Part shown: positions 25,869 to 37,277 of the stretch, one piece after another
How the letters are laid out: every line of letters starts with the position of its first letter
Numbering within the stretch: the first letter of the stretch is position 1
Assembly: GCF_032118995.1 (NCBI RefSeq)
Contig: NC_092663.1
Span: 9,176,001 to 9,240,000, forward strand
Reading direction: 5' to 3'
Length of the DNA stretch: 64,000 nt
From: Asterias amurensis
Taxonomy: Eukaryota > Echinodermata > Asteroidea > Forcipulatida > Asteriidae
Translations under genes and position numbers: made by a program
The notes under the pieces: model-generated
The model's input: the letters and a program-made list of their open reading frames with translations, nothing else
The model's database searches: none
Told to the model about the DNA's origin: nothing

Positions 25869-28800
25869 CTTCTTCTGTACGTCCCTTGTCCCCCTACAAA
25901 AACATCTTTTCAAACATCGTATGAACTTGAAACTTAACACATAGTTAGATATTTATTAGGAGAAGAAACCGTGTGAGTTACGTCATGATGACGTCATCAA
26001 TTCTTGAGTTATGAATATTCAAAGTTTATTAATTCAAAAAATCATAACTTTTGATCTACATGAGGGATTCTTACAATCGAAACATCATCGGAATCGTTAT
26101 TGAAAACTCCGTAAACGCCCCACAGACATGACCCCATTTCGGTGTTGTCTTCTGGCTCAAAAAAGAGGTTGAAAATTTCAAAATTCACGTCTAAAGAACA
26201 GAACGTAAATCCCCATTGGTATGTGCATTAAACATTGCACGTAGGCATACACACAACGTGTAGTGTATTAGCGGTGCAGCAGAGTCACGCTCCAGTGATT
26301 ATCCATAGAGCGCGAAAAAGCTTTATGAAGAACAGTCTTCAATCAAGGCGGTTAAAACATACATGCCCATTACAATCTTTTCTACAGTAGTCAATATTTC
26401 CTAAGTTCATAAATTATTTTCTAAACTACATAAGCTATTTTGACAATCTATACATCATATGAAAAGGCTTTACGTACTTTACAGAAATGGATATGTTGGT
26501 GAAATTTCGTTGACCTTTTGACCTGTTTAAACCGGAAGTGACTGTGAAATGATTTGAAAGGGCGTTGTTTATTGCCTTATAGGTTGAAATCATGGAGGAA
26601 TAAACAATTACATCCTTTGATGCTTTACCATCACAGCATACAAGTCTGGCAAAGGTCTGGTTTAAAACAAATATTACCGACGACGTCACCAAACATTTTT
26701 TACTAGAGTAATCATGTTGTTTTGACAGTTTTTGCAATTTGAATAATTTATTACAAATCTTGAGAACAAAGCAAGGTGTAACTACTTGTTTTTTAATCCA
26801 GGCTTTTACTCCCGGAAACCGAACACCTTGAGTTTGTTCACAAACTCTCAATCTCTAGTTTAGTACTGTAGGCCTATTAGAACAGAACGCATCCGAACTG
26901 TGCGTTGTAATCTGACTGTATTTTTATGTTCGTGCATTCAATGAAACAATTTCCATCCAGGACCCTGTTTTTGTCGTCTGATCATTGCCATGCATGATAT
27001 ATTTATAGTAAATAAAGATTAGGAAGCCTCGCAGACACAGTGCCGAATCCAGCACAATGCGCAGTCTGGGGGCGTGGAGCATACAGCTCTAGTCTTGAAG
27101 GGCAATTTCTCAATCATGTTTACGGGTTGTGCATGGGTGCTTGTGTATCAAAATACAAACACTAGTATAACATTGCATTGTGACGTTGAGTTGAGTTATA
27201 ACAATAAATTGCAAAAACCGTGTCCCAGTTTAATGTAGATAAGACTTTCCCTACTTGTCTGGTGTAAAGTACATAAACTGTTTGAAGAGTTGATTTATTA
27301 ACATCGATTGCAAGTCATGAAAAAAATTTGCAAGTTGTTACCAAATTTGTTGAGATGGTGCTTAAGTACATATTGGACTACTTGAATGTACAATTGTAAT
27401 TATCATCAAAGGCAGTGGACACTGTTGGTAATTACTCAAAAATAATTATTAGCATAGAACCTTTCTTGGTAGCGAGTAATGGGGAGAGGTTGATGGTGTA
27501 AAACATTGTGAGGAACGGCTCCCTCTGAAGTACATGTAATGTAGTTTCCGAGAAAGAAGTAATTTTCCACAAGTTTGATTTCGAGACCTCAGGCTTAGAA
27601 TTTGAGATCTCAAAATCAAGTATCTGAAAGCAACTACATGTACGTGTGACAAGGGTGTTTTTTTCTTTCGTTAATTGAGCTTGTGCTCAAATTTTCACAG
27701 GTTTGTAATTTTATGCATGTGTTGAGATACACCAACTGTGAAGACTGTCTGGTCTTCATGGCAACTACCAAAGGTGTCCAGTGTCTTTACGTACATATTG
27801 GACTACTCGAAATGTACAATTGTAATAGTCATTAAATACAAATTGCATGTAATGTATACAAATTGCGGGCTGGAATTTTGCACTTCCAAAAAATATACCT
27901 TTACCTCTTGCATAGAAATTCTCACGAATCGGTAGGAGCCTTTATATATTTATCACAATGGTACGTTTCCTTGACCAGCCAGGAGGCCATAAATGGGAAC
28001 CGTTGAAAGAGTCAATTTACTCATGTGTGGTACCAGGTAATCTATTTGTTAAACTCCTACCTACCTTGACACTCATAATCTGCAATGTCACAGAAAAATT
28101 TATTTCAAGTGCTATTTCAAACACAAACATTAAATTTTGAGTTTTGGCATTAAACAATATAACAACCTTTAAAAACGCAATGAAAAACCCCCCAGCTTTT
28201 ATAGTAATTTATTTCCCTGTCATCTGCGCAGTATTGTAACAATAAAATTTCAATGAAAATGCATTTTTGTCACTGATAACTCTTGTACGTACCAGAAATA
28301 CACGGTACATTTATAATACTAATACACTGCTACACAAACCACTGATTGTTCAATGGCTTCAAGTCTCAAGTAAATTTAATTATAATAAATAAAAAAACTA
28401 CCCCTAAAGGGAGTACAATAGTGTAAAAGTTGATGGACCCGCAAATAGACAATCTTAAAATGGCCAGTCATTGATCAAGTTAAAGGCAGTGGACACTATT
28501 GGTAATTACTCAAAATAATTATTAGCATTAAACCTCACTTGGTAAAGAGTAATGGGGAGAGGTTGGTAGTATAAAACATTGTGAGAAACGGCTCCCTCTG
28601 AAGTGGAGTAGTTTTCGAGATAGAAGTAATTTTCCACGAATTTGATTTCGAGACCTCAAGTTTAGAACTTGAGGTCTCGAAATCAACCATCTAAACGCAC
28701 ACAACTTTGTGTGACTAGGGTGTTTTCTTCTTTCATTGTTATCTCGCAACTTTGATGACCGATTGAGCTCAAATTTTCACAGGTTAGTTATTTTATGCAT

Positions 28801-31800
28801 ATGTTGAGATACACCAACTGTGAAGGCTAGTCTTTGACAATTACCAATAGTGTCCAGTGCCTTTAAGGGCAAACCCAGCAAGTGAGCATCTCTGAAAATG
28901 CCACATTACATCTTTGAGAGGGCAAGGCCACTTTTTTTTGCAATGGCCACTTACATGAACATTTGACAATCTCAAAAGTCTATGGGAAACATCTGGAGGG
29001 GCATCAAGGCAAAGACAATGGGCAACATTGCCTTCATGGCCTCTGTACAGTAATACCAGGCGAGACATCATTTTCATGTTTTGAAGAAGCCGTCTCATAA
29101 TTTTTTACTGTTTACTGGACCTGGTATTGAGTCCCAACCGAGTGATTTGCTTTTTGTCACAGAACTCAGGAAAGTTTTGAGTAATAGTGTTTAATATCGA
29201 TGCAAATGGTAAAAACTAAATTACACTCAAATAGACCTTTATCAAGCTGTAACTATCTTGGTGTTCCTTGTTTCCATGAGTTTGAATGGAGTAAAATCAA
29301 GATGGCCACACCGTGATAAAGATCTATAGACCTTTATCATGCTGCCTCCATCTTGGTCACGTTCCTCGTATCAAATAATAGCAGTGAACGCTAATAATCA
29401 TTGTGCAAATAGGAACCATACTTTGTTTTTTCCCTCTACCCTCGTTTTGATAACAATGATATCAATGGGAAAAAGTCAAGATGGCTGCACCATGATAAAG
29501 GTCTATTACCTCTGATGCAAAGATTAGTATAAATCGTCTCATCTGTGTTTGTGTGTGTGTGTTTTTTGTTTTCACTAGCTGTGACTACGACCAATACTGC
29601 TGTGGATCGTTATGCTGCGCTAACTATGACGGGGGATACTACAGCTATGGCTTCTGGAACATCTGGTATTTCTGGTAAGAACGTGACTCGTGACATTAAT
29701 GAAATAATTATATTAGCCCACGGGTGAGAGACTTCCAAGGGTCCAAAAAGCAGGGCATTAACTATTTATTGATATGCTAAACCTATCTTTCTGAAAGTTT
29801 GTAATACTCAGCGCCTTGAGTACCTTGTTTGGTAGATACGTGCGCTATATAAAACTTCAAATATTATTAAGCACTTTCGTTTTTTTAAAACTTGAATATC
29901 ATCTGCTGCACTGAGTTATGGTCCGTTGATGTGTTAACCATAGAAATAGAACCCAAAGAACGCCGAGTGTGTCATTGTTTGTGCGGTGTCATTGTAAGAC
30001 CATTTTTATGGACGCGCGTATGCCATTTTTTTTACGCCTGTAAATTTGCCATACAATAGACGTCCCATTGACCAATGAAAACAGTTAAAACGGTCTATGT
30101 GCGATTCCATTTTGCCATACATGCGGTCACGTGATGCCCAGGTTGCCATACACGCGTGTCGCGCAATGACCATTTTGTCATACACGCGTATCGGTACGCG
30201 GTATATATACGGTCATATACGGTATGCGGTATATATACGGTCATATACGGTATCGGTACGCCGAGTCCACAGACAACACAGAGGGCAGCCGAGCTCAGCG
30301 TTTTCCGGGTTCTAATTTCTATGGTGTTCACCCCTAAGAGTCCATAGTGACCACAAGCTGTTGAATACACAAAGCGATCAAAGTAGGTCGTGTCCAGATA
30401 TGAAGTTGACCCATCTTCCCTATGTTAACAAGTAAAAACAATTCCAAAAGTTATCACAACCAAACTTTCTGTTTCATATTATTTTCAGTACTCTAGTTAT
30501 TTTTCTCCGTTCAACCCCAAAAAACATTTAAACTTTACCCAGTCAATTTCCCTTGCGGGAAATTTTTTTTTTACTTATAATAATCAAACCATATCAGCGG
30601 TATTTTGGTGTTAAATGAATGATCACTAAAGGGGTACTGCGCCAATTGTTGATGGGCGTCAACTGTGACGGCAGGGAGGGCACTTAATCCCTCGTTCAAA
30701 TCTCAATCAAAGAAGCTCGTTTAATTTTACGATTTTTAATATTTTTTTCCCACCCCAACAGGTTCATCGTTTTCTTCATCTTGATGACATGCTGTGGAGG
30801 GTGTGGTTTCTACCGTCGCCGCCAGGCATACATGAACGGCAACCGCAGCACCATCATTGCCGGACCAGGCACCATTATTCCACCCCCACGAGGGGGCACT
30901 GTACCCACGGGGGCTTACCCCGCTCAGCCGATCTCAACTGGCCCTCAGAGTTACTACCAAGGTCCTCCTACATATGATGAGGTGAAGATCTTTTTTGTTG
31001 TGTTTTCTTCCTTTTAAGTTGTCATGTCTTCCCTGATTAGTCAGGTTTTTTCTTGATTTAAATTTATTCAACCCTGTGGCTTAAGATTTTCTGGAGAGAG
31101 ATGAACCCCCACAAAAAAAAAAACCAACCTCAAAACACAGCAACAAAAAACAAAAACAATATTTTGTATTATCCCGATGCAAAACTTACATCTGTAAAAT
31201 CATTGCTAACACCTAGGATTCCATTTGCCTCTAGCCACCGGGCTAGTTCGAAGGTTTAGTGGTAAGACATCGGCTCTAGAAATGCAAAGGTTGTGGGTGG
31301 AATGATATTGAATTGATCAGATAGTACATGTAGGAGGATTGACTGTGCACTGTGCACTGTGCACTGTGGATCCACGTTATTGCAAGTTGGCATAGGTTAT
31401 CCATCATTCCAATCACAGTGGATGAGATTGATTGGTCAGACAGTAGGAGGGTTGACTGTGCACTGTGTAGATGCACCCACCTTATTGCAAGCTGGCATAG
31501 GTTATCCATCATTCCAATCACAGTGGATGAGGTTGATTGGTCAGACAGTAGGAGGGTTGACTGTGCACTGTGTAGATGCACCCACCTTATTGCAAGCTGG
31601 CATAGGTTATCCATCATTCCAATCACAGTGGATGAGGTTGATTGGTCAGACAGTAGGAGGGTTGACTGTGCACTGTGTAGATGCATCCACCATATCGTAT
31701 TACAGGCTGGCAAAGGTTATCCATCATTCCAATTACAGTGGATGAGAATTAATGGTCAGACAGTGAGAGGGTTAATTCTGCATTCTACAGAAGATGATCT

Positions 31801-32272
31801 TCCCTCGGAGTAGAGGGTCATGGCTTTGAATTTCCTAGAAATGCAGGATAGTTTATATTAATAAGTATTGTCTGTCTTTTTTGCTTTACAGGCGGTGAAC
31901 AAACCCTACATGTACCCAAAGACAGAACCCTATGGCCAGCCACCAGTGATGCCAATCAATGGAGCCACACCCTACCCACAAGCCAACCCAGCGTACCCCC
32001 CAACCTCGCCCAACCCTGCCTACCCCCCAGCTGCACCTAACCCAGCCTACCCTCAAGGCGCTCCCAACGCAGCCTACCCACCAACCTCACCCAACGCTGC
32101 ATACCCCCCTACCACTGGGTATCCTTACCCTGCTACTACTGCCACGCCCTCCAACCCCACTGCCACGCCCTCCAATCCCACTGCCACGCCCATGCCGGAA
32201 CCTCCACCCTATACGGAGACGGTGAGCAATGCAACCCAAGCCTCAGCTGCAGTTGATCCCGTGGCCTCATGA
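16980..32272 (+). CDS. VOPP1: VOPP1/WBP1-like small type I membrane protein with PPxY motifs
   Basis: Five exons join in phase: 16980-17039, 19471-19508, 29579-29674, 30762-30981 and 31892-32272, giving 264 residues ending in TGA. Residues 1-23 are a signal peptide (hydrophobic VLFSFLFIFV). Residues 25-48 form a short Cys-rich lumenal part with QYCCGSLCC. A transmembrane segment spans about residues 60-76 (IWYFWFIVFFILM), followed by TCCGGCGFYRRRQ. In VOPP1 the same order is CCGSRCC, YFWF, CCGAGF and RRR. The cytosolic tail carries two WW-binding motifs, PPTY at 133-136 and PPPY at 242-245, around a Pro/Tyr-rich repeat. Family members sit in endosomal/lysosomal membranes and bind WW proteins; that role here is inferred. 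Intron 2 is 10 kb. The VOPP1/WBP1 group is well supported; exact orthology is not tested. Confidence 0.83.
17309..17456. mobile_element. Hairpin element with CCGTATGGCGCCACCACTTTT arms (VOPP1-like intron 1)
   Basis: The arm and its inverse AAAAGTGGTGGCGCCATACGG flank an AT-rich spacer. Related GAAAAAGTGGTGGCAGGAT fragments lie at 12062 and 14190. Confidence 0.82.
19586..19768. mobile_element. Hairpin element with GCATTTTGGCGACCCAAACC arms
   Basis: The arm at 19610 is mirrored by GGTTGGGGTCGCCAAAATGC at 19735; 75 bp after VOPP1-like exon 2. Confidence 0.78.
20158..20340. mobile_element. Foldback E family (CCAGTGGTCGATTTCACAAAG ends)
   Basis: Inverted arms carry GGACTAGTCC-type motifs and end GAAATCGACCCCTG. 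No coding capacity. Confidence 0.82.
20997..21150. mobile_element. Short foldback with a TTTAAAAC core (copy 1)
   Basis: AAAGGGTAGTGACAAGTTCTT and its inverse flank AACGGCCGTTTAAAACC / GGTTTTAAACAGC. Found again at 60744. Confidence 0.8.
21960..22110. repeat. Interspersed fragment with GGAGGCAATGGCCTCCATG
   Basis: AAGGGCACCAGGGCCAAGACC through GGCAATGGCCTCCATG recurs in variant form at 24125-24225, 28900-29050, 40210-40300 and 4970-5040. Confidence 0.6.
22340..22595 (+). repeat. Type II tRNA-like SINE (third family)
   Basis: GTGGGTTCGAGTCCC B box with a long variable arm, then CTTGAGC-like body. Two related copies lie at 23915 and 61771. Confidence 0.65.
23915..24130 (+). repeat. Type II tRNA-like SINE (third family), best copy
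   Basis: GTGGCCGAGCGGATAAGA (Ser/Leu-type A box), GGGTTCAAGTCCTGG (B box), then CTTGAGCAAGACAC and AGGGGTTAGCCC tail. Confidence 0.78.
24366..24660. mobile_element. Hairpin element of about 295 bp (VOPP1-like intron 2)
   Basis: GCTCTTTACGCAAGCACCG pairs with CGGTGCTTGCGTAAAGAGC; AACAGTACTTGATACCGTGG pairs with its inverse. Confidence 0.85.
24911..25293 (+). mobile_element. MITE-A copy flanked by TTAA (VOPP1-like intron 2)
   Basis: TTAA-AGGCAGTGGACACT to GTGTCCAGTGTCT-TTAA. Confidence 0.9.
25783..26845. mobile_element. Non-autonomous element of about 1.06 kb with GTGTTCGGG ends
   Basis: The left end GGTGTTCGGGCCAACAGCCC and right end GGAAACCGAACACC are imperfect inverted repeats. A (CTT)n run lies at 25837-25875. 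The 138-residue minus-strand frame inside has no recognisable motif. I recall similar GTGTTCGG-ended repeats in marine invertebrates, but cannot verify that here. Confidence 0.6.
25836..25876. repeat. (CTT)n microsatellite
   Basis: About 13 CTT units inside the 25783 element. Confidence 0.9.
27408..27789 (+). mobile_element. MITE-A copy (VOPP1-like intron 2)
   Basis: Starts AAAGGCAGTGGACACT and ends GGTGTCCAGTGTCTTTA; its flanking TTAA is eroded. Confidence 0.88.
28480..28866 (+). mobile_element. MITE-A copy (VOPP1-like intron 2)
   Basis: Starts TTAAAGGCAGTGGACACT and ends GTGTCCAGTGCCTTTAA; about 85% similar by eye to the copy at 24911. Confidence 0.9.
29232..29512. mobile_element. Inverted repeats with TAGACCTTTATC ends, 67 bp before VOPP1-like exon 3
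   Basis: AATAGACCTTTATCAAGCTG, CCACACCGTGATAAAGATCTA, TAGACCTTTATCATGCTGC and ATGATAAAGGTCTATT occur in alternation, as two adjacent hairpin elements. Confidence 0.75.
29579..29674 (+). CDS. VOPP1: VOPP1-like exon 3: Cys-rich lumenal domain and start of the TM segment
   Basis: The acceptor is TTTTCACTAG and the donor TG|GTAAGA. The exon encodes residues 33-65 with CDYDQYCCGSLCC and the aromatic stretch GFWNIWYFW. The reading frame that matters differs from the longest open frame here, and phases 2 and 2 match the neighbouring exons. Confidence 0.8.
30175..30262 (+). repeat. Short tandem repeat of GGTATATATACGGTCATATAC
   Basis: Two full units and part of a third, 37-40 bp apart, in VOPP1-like intron 3. 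Confidence 0.75.
30762..30981 (+). CDS. VOPP1: VOPP1-like exon 4: TM segment, RRR stop-transfer and first PPxY
   Basis: The acceptor is CCCCAACAG and the donor GAG|GTGAAG. It encodes FIVFFILMTCCGGCGFYRRR and ends in PPTYDE, a WW-domain ligand. Confidence 0.85.
31228..31305 (+). repeat. SINE head fragment (second family) in VOPP1-like intron 4
   Basis: GCCTCTAGCCACCGGGC through GGTTTAGTGGTAAGACATCG matches only the tRNA-like head; the tail is replaced by a 105-bp tandem repeat. Confidence 0.65.
31335..31780. repeat. 105-bp tandem repeat, about 4.2 units (VOPP1-like intron 4)
   Basis: GGTTGACTGTGCACTGTG recurs at 31450, 31555 and 31660, with degenerate units at both ends. The period is a multiple of three, so frames stay open on both strands (153, 145 and 128 residues); these are artefacts. 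Confidence 0.92.
31892..32272 (+). CDS. VOPP1: VOPP1-like exon 5: Pro/Tyr-rich tail with NPAYP repeats and PPPY
   Basis: The acceptor is TTGCTTTACAG. The exon has 126 codons and a TGA. Residues 169-212 are five N-(P/A)-A-Y-P repeats of 9-10 residues, followed by short TP-S-N-P-T-A repeats and EPPPYTET. Low-complexity tails of this sort change length quickly. The position of the polyadenylation site is uncertain. Confidence 0.85.
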   Translation, partial: AVNKPYMYPKTEPYGQPPVMPINGATPYPQANPAYPPTSPNPAYPPAAPNPAYPQGAPNAAYPPTSPNAAYPPTTGYPYPATTATPSNPTATPSNPTATPMPEPPPYTETVSNATQASAAVDPVAS

Positions 32273-33391
32273 GTAATGTAAAGGCAATAGTACTTTTTTG
32301 ATATATTATTGTTGTCGGACTGGCAAACTACTTTTATTGTAATATTTTTCCTGTTATAACTGTGCAAGTCTCGCACGTATCGAAAAATTAGATAAAAATA
32401 ACTGGATCGAAGACAGTATTTTCCTATACACTTTGAGTCTTCTTTTTAAATTATACATTACCGGTACTTCAAAATTCTTGAAATTAAAAATACCCACACC
32501 ACTTTATCATAGATTCAGTTTCAACTTTTTTTTAGAATGAAAATATTATGTTCTAGTAACCATTGAAACACAATTTAAACCTAGGACTAGGCGTTATTAA
32601 AAAAAAAGAAAAAAAAAAGGCAATTAAACCTGATTTTGGGTGGTCATTCTATGAGTTTGGTAAACAGCTGGGTCAGTTGGGCAAAGGTAACTAGAAACAG
32701 AGGTTGAGTCTTCTTCCTTCGTTGATTTGTTAAATTTACTTTACTCTCATATATTTCATGGCATAAGGTTACTTTCCGACCTCGTACGATATAACTAATT
32801 TGTACAGCCATAAATTAAAGAGTTTGAAGAAATGCACCTCGTAAAACACCATATGGTTGGGACCAACTTGGTCCCGGAATTTTGAATATGTGCGAGACTA
32901 GCACACTTGTCTATTGAAACAAAAGAATGTTTGGGAACATTACAGACAAATTTCAACTTTTAATAATGTACTTTGCAACTGGTGTGCGGTATTTTTTCAA
33001 AGTACATGTTTGTTTTTAATTTGAAATCTTCGCAATTTTTACACAGAAATGTTTGTACGAAGCCATCTTGTTATGCGGTTTCGGGTTCAAGTATACAGCT
33101 TTGTTGATGGGTGGAAAATCTGGTATACCATTTAAAACTTTACTTCCCAAAATGGCACAACCAACATTTTCAAGTAGTGATGAATTAAGGTGAATTGGGT
33201 CGAGAGAAGAGATTTATTCATTTGAATTTTGGCTATAACGTGAGACCAATTCATTTGTGCCTTATCAAAATAACCACATTCAATCTTGCTCATGAAATAA
33301 TAAATAATAATAATTAACCATTCTTATATAGCGCATAACACATAGAAATCAAACATGTCCCTAAACGCTCTGAAACCCAAACAACACTATG
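32273..33391 (+). other. VOPP1-like 3' UTR and flank
   Basis: AT-rich sequence after the stop with no other gene. An AATAAA occurs near 33298 at the start of a repeat, and AATTAAA-like words occur earlier, so the cleavage site is unclear. Confidence 0.4.
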
Positions 33392-33545
33392 GATGCGTTC
33401 GTTTAGCTTCCTTGGGTCGACCCCGGTGTGTGGGGCGTTTTTTTTCCAGGACCAACGTGTGCAGATAATAACCCACGTTCGTTCTGGAAAAAAACCCCGC
33501 CACACACCGGGTCAACCCAGGGAAGCTAAACGAGCGCAACCATAA
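33392..33545. mobile_element. Foldback G family copy (GGGTCGACCCCGG core)
   Basis: GCGTTCGTTTAGCTTCC to GAAGCTAAACGAGCGC inverted ends. Confidence 0.85.
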
Positions 33546-34979
33546 ACAATATGGGTGACTTAAAATACAGAGCGCCCTCTTTGGTTGGCCCTGGGGAGGC
33601 GGTTTCCCCCAAAGAAGCGGTCGACTTAAAATAATTTCACTCTCAACTCAAAACGGGAGTAAATTGTTAAAAAAAACAAGAACAGTTGATAAAACATACC
33701 CTTATATAAACTTGTTCAGACAACAATTCAAAGACAAACAGTCTGTTTGTTTCTGTAAATATTTTTTGATTCATGTATTAATGACTATACAAATAATTGG
33801 TAAACAATGCCTGGAAGTGTAAACAAAGGGTGTGTTGTTGATTAGGGTAAACAACATGTATGTATTTTTAATCTTATAGTGTGGAGATCTAATATACACC
33901 AGAATTAACAACCGAACATCATTAGGTTAAAAATATATCTGTGTTTAAATGAGTTATTTAGAGATTTTGAATTGTTTTGTTTGGGCCAAATCATTTTGTG
34001 ATCTGGCGTGGGTTTGCATTTTTTTTTTTCTGAATGTAGGTAGGAATTACACTGTTTACTATTGCAATGGTGATGTGTGTTTGCGTATGTATATACGGAT
34101 ATACTGTATAAAATAATTGGTATGTTAATTTTTTATTAATTGGGGAATTCAACTGAAGCTTTAAACAAATCTCTGATATCAATTTCAATTAGTATGTAAT
34201 TTATCTGGCAATTTCAAGCCAATATTTATAGGTGAATATATGGATCAGTCGCTGTAGATTCTTGCAGTCGGGCTTTAATCCCACCTTTTGGCTCTCAGAA
34301 GGCTTGTCCAAACTATTATAAATCTTGACTAGTCCTCATCCCAACTTAACTTAATCCAAACCACTATCATTAGCACTGGACAGACAAATGAAGAACGTTT
34401 CAAGAGTCATCATATAAGTACATTTACCTCAGTTATCTTCTTCCATTAATCACAAATTCTTTTTTAAATCTGTACATGTGAAATGCAATTTTATATAATT
34501 CAATGGTTTGAAGTAGTTTCTTCAGTACTTTTGCTTCCTTTCCAAGTTTACACTAACACTACCACAAGCTCGGAAAAAAACTTGTCTCTGACTGCTAGTT
34601 GCGACAGACTTCAACCCAGAATCAGAGTTGAGTTTACCAATTATTTGTAAAGGGTGAGTGTTGAGTACAGGCTCGGAGAAAGTACGAGAATAATGAGGAC
34701 AAGGCTTAGGAACTCAGAAAGTAGCTTCTTAACACAGCAGAAGATGTGAAGTGAAATTTTCTTTAAAAAAGCCCAGATGAATGGAGTTTCACATCATAGC
34801 CTTTGTGTCCTGTCGGGTTTTGATTTCCCAAAGCGCTTTAGCCCTTTTCACCGTTCTCCACCTATTGTAAAAGCCCCAAATTTCTGCTCTAGCTGTGTTG
34901 GCGAATAATAACAAGTAACATGGAGTAAGCAGGCAAAAATTCTCTGCTCACCTGTGAAATATGCTTACCGTAAGCAAGA

Positions 34980-35178
34980 GCGGCCCAATTTCATAAAGCT
35001 GTTTAGCAGAAAATACTGCTCGACAAATTTGTTTGCTTGGAAAAAAATTAGTGGGGCACTAGCCACAACAATGTAAACTTCATGTAGTTTTGGCTGCTAA
35101 CCTTTTTCTGCTAAGCAATACTAGTCTATGCTTAGCAAGTTTTTGTGCTTACATGCTTTATGAAATTGGGTTCTGGAC
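34980..35178. mobile_element. Foldback C family, diverged copy
   Basis: GGCCCAATTTCATAAAGCTG to CTTTATGAAATTGGGTTCTGG. Confidence 0.75.
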
Positions 35179-35875
35179 ACTCTTGTGCAATAACAAACAT
35201 TGTGACTGGTGTAAATACAGAGACGAGGCTTTTAAAGACCTCAAGTTGATGAAGTAAAAAGTAGAGCGTTCTTGAAGAGTGTATCTTCCATTTAAGAGGT
35301 TACCCCTACCACCTTTCCAACAGGAACTTTGAACCACATTTTCCTCAAATCCTTCGAATACCTGAACTGTGCTTAAGCAGTTTGTTTTTATAATTTATTT
35401 CCCTATTTATGTATTAAATTTCTTTTTAAAATAAACTATCGGTGTTTGTAGAGAATTTTTCAGTAGATTTCCAGTGCAAAACTTGTACTTTTTGCAATCT
35501 TTCGAGCACTGGATTTGCTTGTCTACTTTTGACTGACAAATTTAACGTTTGTATTTTGGCTGTAAAGCTTTGTAAATTACACAGTATTGATGAATGTGGT
35601 GTATAATTCTTTTTTTTTTTGGCTGTAAATTTTATGGTTGCGACATGTGTAATCAGAGATACTAATTTTCCAGAATAAATTTACATTAGTTTTAACAAGA
35701 GAAAATAACCTGTTACGATTGCTTGATGTGTTCTTTGTCCTCCTGCGTGATTGACCATTTTTAACCATTCAAAAATCCGTTCCTCGAACCTCATTCCTAG
35801 GGGTGATCGATCACGCCGTGCCATTTTCCCCCAGCATGCCTTTTTCGCTCAAAATCTCCTGGAATTGGTTCACTA

Positions 35876-36085
35876 TGGGTGCGTTTGATTAGCTTGCACA
35901 GGTCGACCCCGGTCTGCCCCCGGTACTTTCAAATAGCTTTGATGTCATTCCAGAGGCTCACCCGGGTCAGCCCCAAGTGCCCTGCTTGTGGAACGGGTCA
36001 CTTGGGGCTGGCCCGAGGTGCATGACGTCACCACGAGAGGGCGAGTGATCGTACGATTAGCACTGGGGCAGCTAATCAACTACAC
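35876..36085. mobile_element. Foldback G family copy
   Basis: GGGTGCGTTTGATTAGCTTGC with a CCCGGGTCAGCCCC / GGGGCTGGCCCGAGG palindrome. Confidence 0.82.
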
Positions 36086-36127
36086 CCTAAAACTGGCACA
36101 TTTTAACAGGTCCTGTGGCCAATCCAC

Positions 36128-36435
36128 TCAAGTTTGGTAATCCACAAAAAAATTAAAATAATAATAATAATAATAATGAGACTTGTAATGCGCACGTACC
36201 CACCCTGCTGGGTGTTCAAGGCGCAGAAAAACCAACAACAAACAAAACAAAACAAAGAAAAACAGATACAAAAAAATTAGTCCTTGAAAACCTGTGACAT
36301 AAGATAAGTTTTGAGAAGAGATTTGAGTGTTTGGTACAAAGACAACATCTAAGATTAAGTGGTAGAGAGTTCCAGACAAGAAGTCAAAGAGCAACTGGTC
36401 CCCTCTTATTACTCTTCTTTGATCTTGTGACATGT
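36128..36435. repeat. Probable decayed interspersed repeat, related to 15340
   Basis: Begins with an (AAT)n run, then TGCGCACGTACCC and AGAGAGTTCCAGACAAG. The 101-residue minus-strand frame shows no motif. Confidence 0.45.
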
Positions 36436-37277
36436 CTAACTTTATGCAGTCTAGGGTGACCGTGTAAACACATGAATTATTCGAAATAGAAGCGAGTCAA
36501 AATATTTTCATTTTGACTCGCACATACTAAGCATCCTACAAACGCCAAACAAGACTTTGAAACGGCCGTGCACACAACATGGTCAATTTTGTTTTTTAGT
36601 ACATCCCTACAATTCTGTCCCTACATTTTCAAAGTTGCTGTTTGCTGAACTGCCAAAAGCTGTGTCCCATGTCCCTTTTTTTGAACACTGCTCTAAACTG
36701 CCTTTGCATTTTTTAGCAAATTTGTTTCGGTTTAATATGAAATAAAATATTTTTCTTAAACAAATCACAAAATAAACAATACTAAAAATAAATCTAGTTG
36801 GAGAAGAATTTATTCAAATTTGTTGAAATAATACAAACTTAGGGGGTCATCTTTTGTCGAGTGTATACGAAACATGCTGTGGAAAGGGGGTCACACTATC
36901 AAATTTGACATAAAACAATGAAGATGACTTTGGTGTATTCTATACATGTAGATGACACTTTGCATAATTAAATTTATGAAAAATAAAAAACATTGACATT
37001 CCATTTACTTCAAAAGTTATCAAAAATTCCAAATAAGCATAATGTACTACTATCTACAAGTTGACTTTAACCCAGAGTATTTTGTCACGAATTGTTTTAA
37101 GGGCTAGAAAAAAAAATTAATATAAAAACTCAACAAAGTAATGTGTGCGGATTAAACAGTACATGTACATTAAATTGTTAAAAGCAACTGTGCAATTCGA
37201 GTACAGTTTTATGCTATATTATATTTTATATGTTATATTTGCTATTTCTAACACCTTCATGTATTTTCTACATACGG

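Noticed and set aside
26435..26851. 138-residue minus-strand frame
   Set aside because: Lies in the GTGTTCGG-ended repeat; no recognisable domain.
31276..31813. Frames of 145, 153 and 128 residues on both strands
   Set aside because: Product of a 105-bp tandem repeat lacking stops; no family resemblance and inside an intron.
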